A stretch of 35,368 bases of DNA from Clostridia bacterium (lineage in GTDB: Bacteria > Bacillota > Clostridia > Oscillospirales > Acutalibacteraceae), in NCBI GenBank assembly GCA_022767925.1, contig JALENG010000010.1, forward strand, positions 1 to 35,368, in the 5' to 3' direction. Below are positions 32,213-35,368 of this stretch, in pieces; within the stretch, counting starts at the first letter, position 1, and each line of letters starts with the position of its first letter. The notes under the pieces were generated by a model, which saw only the letters and a program-made list of their open reading frames with translations, was not told where the DNA came from and did not search any database. Position numbers and translations under genes: made by a program.

Positions 32213-34924
32213 ATGGAAAAAAGGAAAAGATGGGCCTGGGGGGCAGCATCGGCCGGCGTGGTGACGGCGCTGTTTTTGCTGATTTATGCCCAGTACGGCC
32301 TGTATCCCTTCGGCGGGGACAGCATCGGCTGGGGGGATATGAAGCAGCAGATTGCCCCGCTGCTTTTGCAGCTGCGCGGAATTCTGCTGGGACAGCAGGA
32401 TTTCTTTCTGCATATGCAAAGCGGGGGCATGGATTTCTGGGGGGTCTTCTTCTTTTTCCTCAGCAGCCCCTTCTCGTTTCTGGTGGTGCTTGTCCCCGCG
32501 CAGGGAGTCTATGATTTTCTGAATATTCTGGTCCTGCTCAAGTGCGCGGCGGCGGCCTTTTCCCTGTGTGTTTGTCTGCCCCGTCTGCTGCCGCGGCTGA
32601 CCGGGCCGGTTTGCCTGGCTTTCTCCGTCGGTTATGCCTTCTCGGGGTACAGCATGCTGTATTTTGTCAATGTCCACTGGCTGGATATGATGATCCTGTT
32701 CCCCTTTTTGGCCCTCGCTTTTCTGCGGGCCGTGCACCGGAGGAAAAACGGGGCGCTCATCGCGGCGCTGTCCCTGCAGCTGGTCATGGGGTTCTATCTG
32801 GGGTATATGGTGCTGCTGTTTCTGGCCATCGCGGCGGGGGCATATGTGTGGATCTGTGTGCCAAAGCCCCAGCGCCCGGCGGCCTCGCTGCGGGTGTGCG
32901 CGGCGGTGGCGGTTTCCCTTTTTCTGACGGCGGGGGTCTGGGTGCCGTTTATGCTGCAATATCTGCAGTCGGCCCGCACCACCGATTTTATCCTCAGCCT
33001 GCAGAGCGGCAGCTTCCTCACTCACTGGGCCACCAGCACCTGCACCCTTTTCTGCACTGCCACCTTCTGCGCCGGGGGCGTGTGGTGCGCGGTGTGCCGG
33101 GGAAAATGGGAGGGAGCCCGGTCGCGGCGGCTTCTGTTCCTGCTGGCCCTCAGCCTTTTGATGAGCGTTCCGCTGTGGATCGAGCCGGTCAATAAATTCT
33201 GGCATATCGGCAGCTATCAGGCGTATCCCTCCCGGTATGGGTTCATTCTGGTGTTTTTGTGGGCGCTGCTGGCCGCCGCTGTGTGGGAGAAAATGGAGCC
33301 CCGCCGTCTGAACAGCAGGGAAAAGGGGCCGCCGGTGCTGCTGATCGCTTTCTCCCTGTTCACCCTGGGGATTCTGGTGCTGGCGGCGATGGTGCTGATG
33401 ACCAGGATGGATATGCTGGACGACTACTGCCACACCCTGTGGGTGACGGAAGAACAGTGGAACAGCCTGATGCTGGTCCTGTTCTTCCTGTTCTGTGCGG
33501 CGCTTTTATTGTACGGGATCCGCCGGTATTCCCTGCTGGGGCCCCGGGTTCTCTCGCTGTTTCTGGTGGTTCTCACGCTGGTTCAGGCGTGGTTTACCGG
33601 CAGCGCTTTTCTCGGCGGCAGCGGGCAGGACCCCACTTATGAAAAGCAGCTCATTGCCCTGGGGGAGGATGTGCTGCCGCAGGAGGACGGCACGCTGCAC
33701 TATGTCAAGCAGAACCGCAAGAGCACCGACGTCAATCTGCTGGGGGGCGCGGGCTTTGCCAATCTCAGCCATTACACATCGCTGACCGCCCGCTCCATGC
33801 TGTATTCCATGAAAAAGCTGGGGTATTCCGGCTACTGGATGGAGGTCGGTTCGCACGGCGGGACGCTGTTCTCCGATGCCCTGCTGGGGGTGGACAGCGT
33901 TTTGTACCAAAAAAGGGAAGCCATTCCCGATGACCGGTACGACGCGGTGCTGGCGGAAAATGACGAGTTTACGCTATTGCACAGCGGGGAAACCTGGGGG
34001 ATGGGCCTGATCGTTCCCGCGGTGCCTCAGGAAATTGACTCTCACAATCGTCTGCAGGTGCAGACGGAACTGTTCCGTCAGCTTTTTCCCCGGGAGGACG
34101 AGCTGTTCCACTTCTATCAGCCCGCGGACAGCACCGGGGTGATGTACAGCTATGACCCGGACAGCGGGATCCACAATTACCAGCTGGAAACCGAGGAGCA
34201 GGCCGGTGTGCTGCGCTATACGATTGCGCTCACGGAGGAGGAAACGCTGTATCTCGATCTGTTCAAGGATACCACCAACCGCTTGTCCGAGCCGATCAAC
34301 GGCACGCTGAACGTCTTTGTCAACGGGGAGTGCGCGGCCGCTTCCTATCCGGATAAGTCGCAGAACGGCCTGCTGGATCTGGGCACGTTCCAGGCGGGGG
34401 AGACCGTGGAAATCGAAGTGTGGTTTTTGAAAAATGCCGAGGTCTACGGCTTTTCCGTCGCCGGGCTCCGCCGTTCGGTTTTCCGGCAGGCGGCCGGTTC
34501 GGCCCGGGGCTGCACGGTGACCCAGTCGGGGAACCGCCTGACCGTTTCGGTGGAAGAAGCGAGGCCGGGAGAATGGCTGTTCCTCCCGGTCCAGTATCAG
34601 ACGGGGATGCGCGCCTGGTGTGACGGGGAACCGGTCACGGTGCAGCGGGCCTTGGGTACCTTTACCGCCGTTTATCTGCCGCAGGGCGGCCGCACGGTCA
34701 CCCTGACCTATTGGCCGGATGGGCTCATTGCCGGCCTGACCGTCTCGCTGATCACCGCCGCCTTGCTGGGGCTGTGGCGGCTGCTGCGCCGGCGGGTGTG
34801 GCTGCGGCGGTTAAAATACCGGTTGCGGCTGCTCGCGTTCCCGGTGCTGCTGATGGTCAGCGCACTGGCGTTTTTCCTCGCGTTCCTCTTCCCGGTGGGG
34901 ATTTATCTGCTCCGCGCCGGATGA
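32213..34924 (+). CDS. YfhO-family polytopic membrane protein
   Basis: This 903-residue protein has about a dozen predicted hydrophobic segments in its first 490 residues. A large soluble, probably extracellular, region follows from about 490 to 840, and one or two membrane helices lie at the C-terminus. It matches the YfhO family, whose studied members in Firmicutes act in glycosylation of cell-wall teichoic or lipoteichoic acids with a GT-C-like fold. The N-terminal loop PFGGDSIGWGDMKQQ has the acidic residues expected after the first helix. The ATG at 32213 follows AAAGGAGAAACC. The frame extends back to 32144 without a ribosome site. The precise sugar and acceptor cannot be deduced. Confidence 0.88.
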   Translation: MEKRKRWAWGAASAGVVTALFLLIYAQYGLYPFGGDSIGWGDMKQQIAPLLLQLRGILLGQQDFFLHMQSGGMDFWGVFFFFLSSPFSFLVVLVPAQGVYDFLNILVLLKCAAAAFSLCVCLPRLLPRLTGPVCLAFSVGYAFSGYSMLYFVNVHWLDMMILFPFLALAFLRAVHRRKNGALIAALSLQLVMGFYLGYMVLLFLAIAAGAYVWICVPKPQRPAASLRVCAAVAVSLFLTAGVWVPFMLQYLQSARTTDFILSLQSGSFLTHWATSTCTLFCTATFCAGGVWCAVCRGKWEGARSRRLLFLLALSLLMSVPLWIEPVNKFWHIGSYQAYPSRYGFILVFLWALLAAAVWEKMEPRRLNSREKGPPVLLIAFSLFTLGILVLAAMVLMTRMDMLDDYCHTLWVTEEQWNSLMLVLFFLFCAALLLYGIRRYSLLGPRVLSLFLVVLTLVQAWFTGSAFLGGSGQDPTYEKQLIALGEDVLPQEDGTLHYVKQNRKSTDVNLLGGAGFANLSHYTSLTARSMLYSMKKLGYSGYWMEVGSHGGTLFSDALLGVDSVLYQKREAIPDDRYDAVLAENDEFTLLHSGETWGMGLIVPAVPQEIDSHNRLQVQTELFRQLFPREDELFHFYQPADSTGVMYSYDPDSGIHNYQLETEEQAGVLRYTIALTEEETLYLDLFKDTTNRLSEPINGTLNVFVNGECAAASYPDKSQNGLLDLGTFQAGETVEIEVWFLKNAEVYGFSVAGLRRSVFRQAAGSARGCTVTQSGNRLTVSVEEARPGEWLFLPVQYQTGMRAWCDGEPVTVQRALGTFTAVYLPQGGRTVTLTYWPDGLIAGLTVSLITAALLGLWRLLRRRVWLRRLKYRLRLLAFPVLLMVSALAFFLAFLFPVGIYLLRAG

Positions 34925-34943
34925 AAATTTGAAAAATTTGTCA

Positions 34944-34972
34944 TTCATAGCCGACTTTTCCCCGGATACAAT
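34944..34972 (+). promoter_or_regulatory. Candidate promoter of the SASP gene
   Basis: TTCATA (34944-34949), a 17 nt spacer and TACAAT (34967-34972) give a weak sigma-A match. The same stretch reads TCATA followed by GGATACAATA, which resembles forespore sigma-F/sigma-G elements expected for a spore protein, although the spacing is short. The assignment is open. Confidence 0.4.
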
Positions 34973-34994
34973 AGGATTGCAAACGCAAAGCAGG

Positions 34995-35060
34995 CCGGGC
35001 GAAGCACAGCGGCCAGCAGCCCTTAGGCTCGCAGATCGGAAACAAGGTGCTTCGTCCCGG
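34995..35060 (+). other. Structured leader of the SASP gene
   Basis: CCGGGCGAAGCAC (34995-35007) pairs along its full length with 35047-35060, with a single bulged base. It encloses a 39 nt loop that itself contains AGCC-CTTA-GGCT. No T tract follows, so it does not look like a terminator. It lies between the candidate promoter and the ribosome site. Confidence 0.55.
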
Positions 35061-35085
35061 CAATATTTTGAGGAGGAGAAAAGTC

Positions 35086-35337
35086 ATGTCCAATAAGAAT
35101 GTTGTTCCTGAGGCGAAAGAATCCATGAACCGCTTTAAGATGGAAGCGGCCAACGAAGTGGGCGTCAACCTGAAGCAGGGCTACAACGGCGACCTGACCA
35201 GCAAAGAGGCCGGTTCGATCGGCGGCCAGATGGTCAAGAAGATGAGTACCATACGAACTGCGAACTATACCCGTGCAGACCGTACTGCAATCGGTCATGA
35301 GATCAAGGTTCGGTACATAGCGGCCATCACCATTTAG
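35086..35337 (+). CDS. Alpha/beta-type small acid-soluble spore protein with an abnormal C-terminus
   Basis: SASPs coat and protect spore DNA. The first 53 residues match the alpha/beta family: an NRFKMEAANEVGV stretch, GYNGDLTSKEAGSIGGQMV and KKM. The start at 35086 follows AGGAGGAG. After KKM (to about 35244) the normal short ending, usually IE followed by about 5-15 polar residues, is replaced by a 30-residue sequence of different character (STIRTANYTRADRTAIG and onward) ending at TAG 35337. The protein is therefore 83 residues, longer than usual for the family. The DNA-binding part is intact, so function may persist. The change of sequence at a conserved codon is what integration of a mobile element into the gene would produce. 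Confidence 0.8.
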   Translation: MSNKNVVPEAKESMNRFKMEAANEVGVNLKQGYNGDLTSKEAGSIGGQMVKKMSTIRTANYTRADRTAIGHEIKVRYIAAITI

Positions 35338-35350
35338 GAGGGACATTGAT

Positions 35351-35368
35351 ATGAAAAAACTGATTTTG
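35351..35368 (+). CDS. Start of an unidentified gene cut by the window edge
   Basis: ATG at 35351 is preceded by GGAGGG with 8 nt spacing and reads MKKLIL before the window ends. The ribosome site overlaps the stop of the SASP frame. Six codons are too few to identify the product. Confidence 0.5.

Noticed and set aside
34995-35060. Terminator of the YfhO gene
   Set aside because: The helix is strong but is followed by CAATATTTTG instead of a T run, and it sits downstream of a candidate promoter for the SASP gene.
1-35368. CRISPR arrays, transposases or toxin-antitoxin/defence genes
   Set aside because: No regularly spaced repeats, cas-like proteins, DDE or serine recombinase motifs, or known defence domains were seen on either strand within the window.

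Overview
The window looks like chromosomal DNA from a GC-rich, spore-forming member of the Clostridia, probably an Oscillospiraceae/Ruminococcaceae-type gut anaerobe. This is inferred from gene content, not from a search. The supporting features are an alpha/beta-type SASP gene, T-box leaders in front of trp and tyrS genes, an ArgR/RecN/Dxs/TlyA/NadK cluster, a flavin reductase-rubredoxin fusion, strong AGGAGG ribosome sites, and repeated TTGnnn-17-TATAAT promoters. Gene density is high and most of the window is core metabolism.

Layout. 1-2.5 kb: tRNA-Ala(CGC) and endonuclease III on the minus strand, then glyA. 2.5-5.3 kb: one transcription unit with an unrecognised protein, the RarA ATPase and a flavin reductase-rubredoxin protein. 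5.4-7.2 kb: a uracil-type NCS2 permease behind a leader with a short ORF and an attenuator. 7.2-9.5 kb: a minus-strand DUF3892 protein and a two-subunit transketolase. 9.6-12 kb: a TetR regulator overlapping an ABC-2 exporter. 12-14.5 kb on the minus strand: a CNNM/HlyC-type membrane protein, tRNA-Ala(GGC) and a YetF-like DUF421 protein. 14.6-20 kb: a Trp T-box followed by trpDCFBA, in which trpE and trpG survive only as an out-of-frame end-to-end remnant. 20.1-30.5 kb: a dense cluster of an M16 peptidase pair, lgt, folD, dxs, tlyA, nadK, argR and recN that appears to run from one clear promoter. 30.5-32.2 kb: a Tyr T-box and tyrS. 32.2-34.9 kb: a YfhO-family membrane protein. 34.9-35.4 kb: a SASP gene whose 3' end looks replaced, followed by the first codons of another gene at the window edge.

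How the parts relate. The trp operon keeps its uncharged-tRNA-Trp sensor and all steps from anthranilate onward, but has lost both subunits of anthranilate synthase here. As read, it could use anthranilate or indole but not chorismate. Its leader carries two back-to-back terminators whose arms can also pair with each other, suggesting a relay version of T-box control. The permease leader resembles the translation-coupled pyrimidine attenuators of enteric bacteria more than a PyrR site. The SASP gene with an abnormal tail at the right edge may mark the left end of an integrated element lying mostly outside the window. I found no CRISPR array, no transposase and no obvious defence system.
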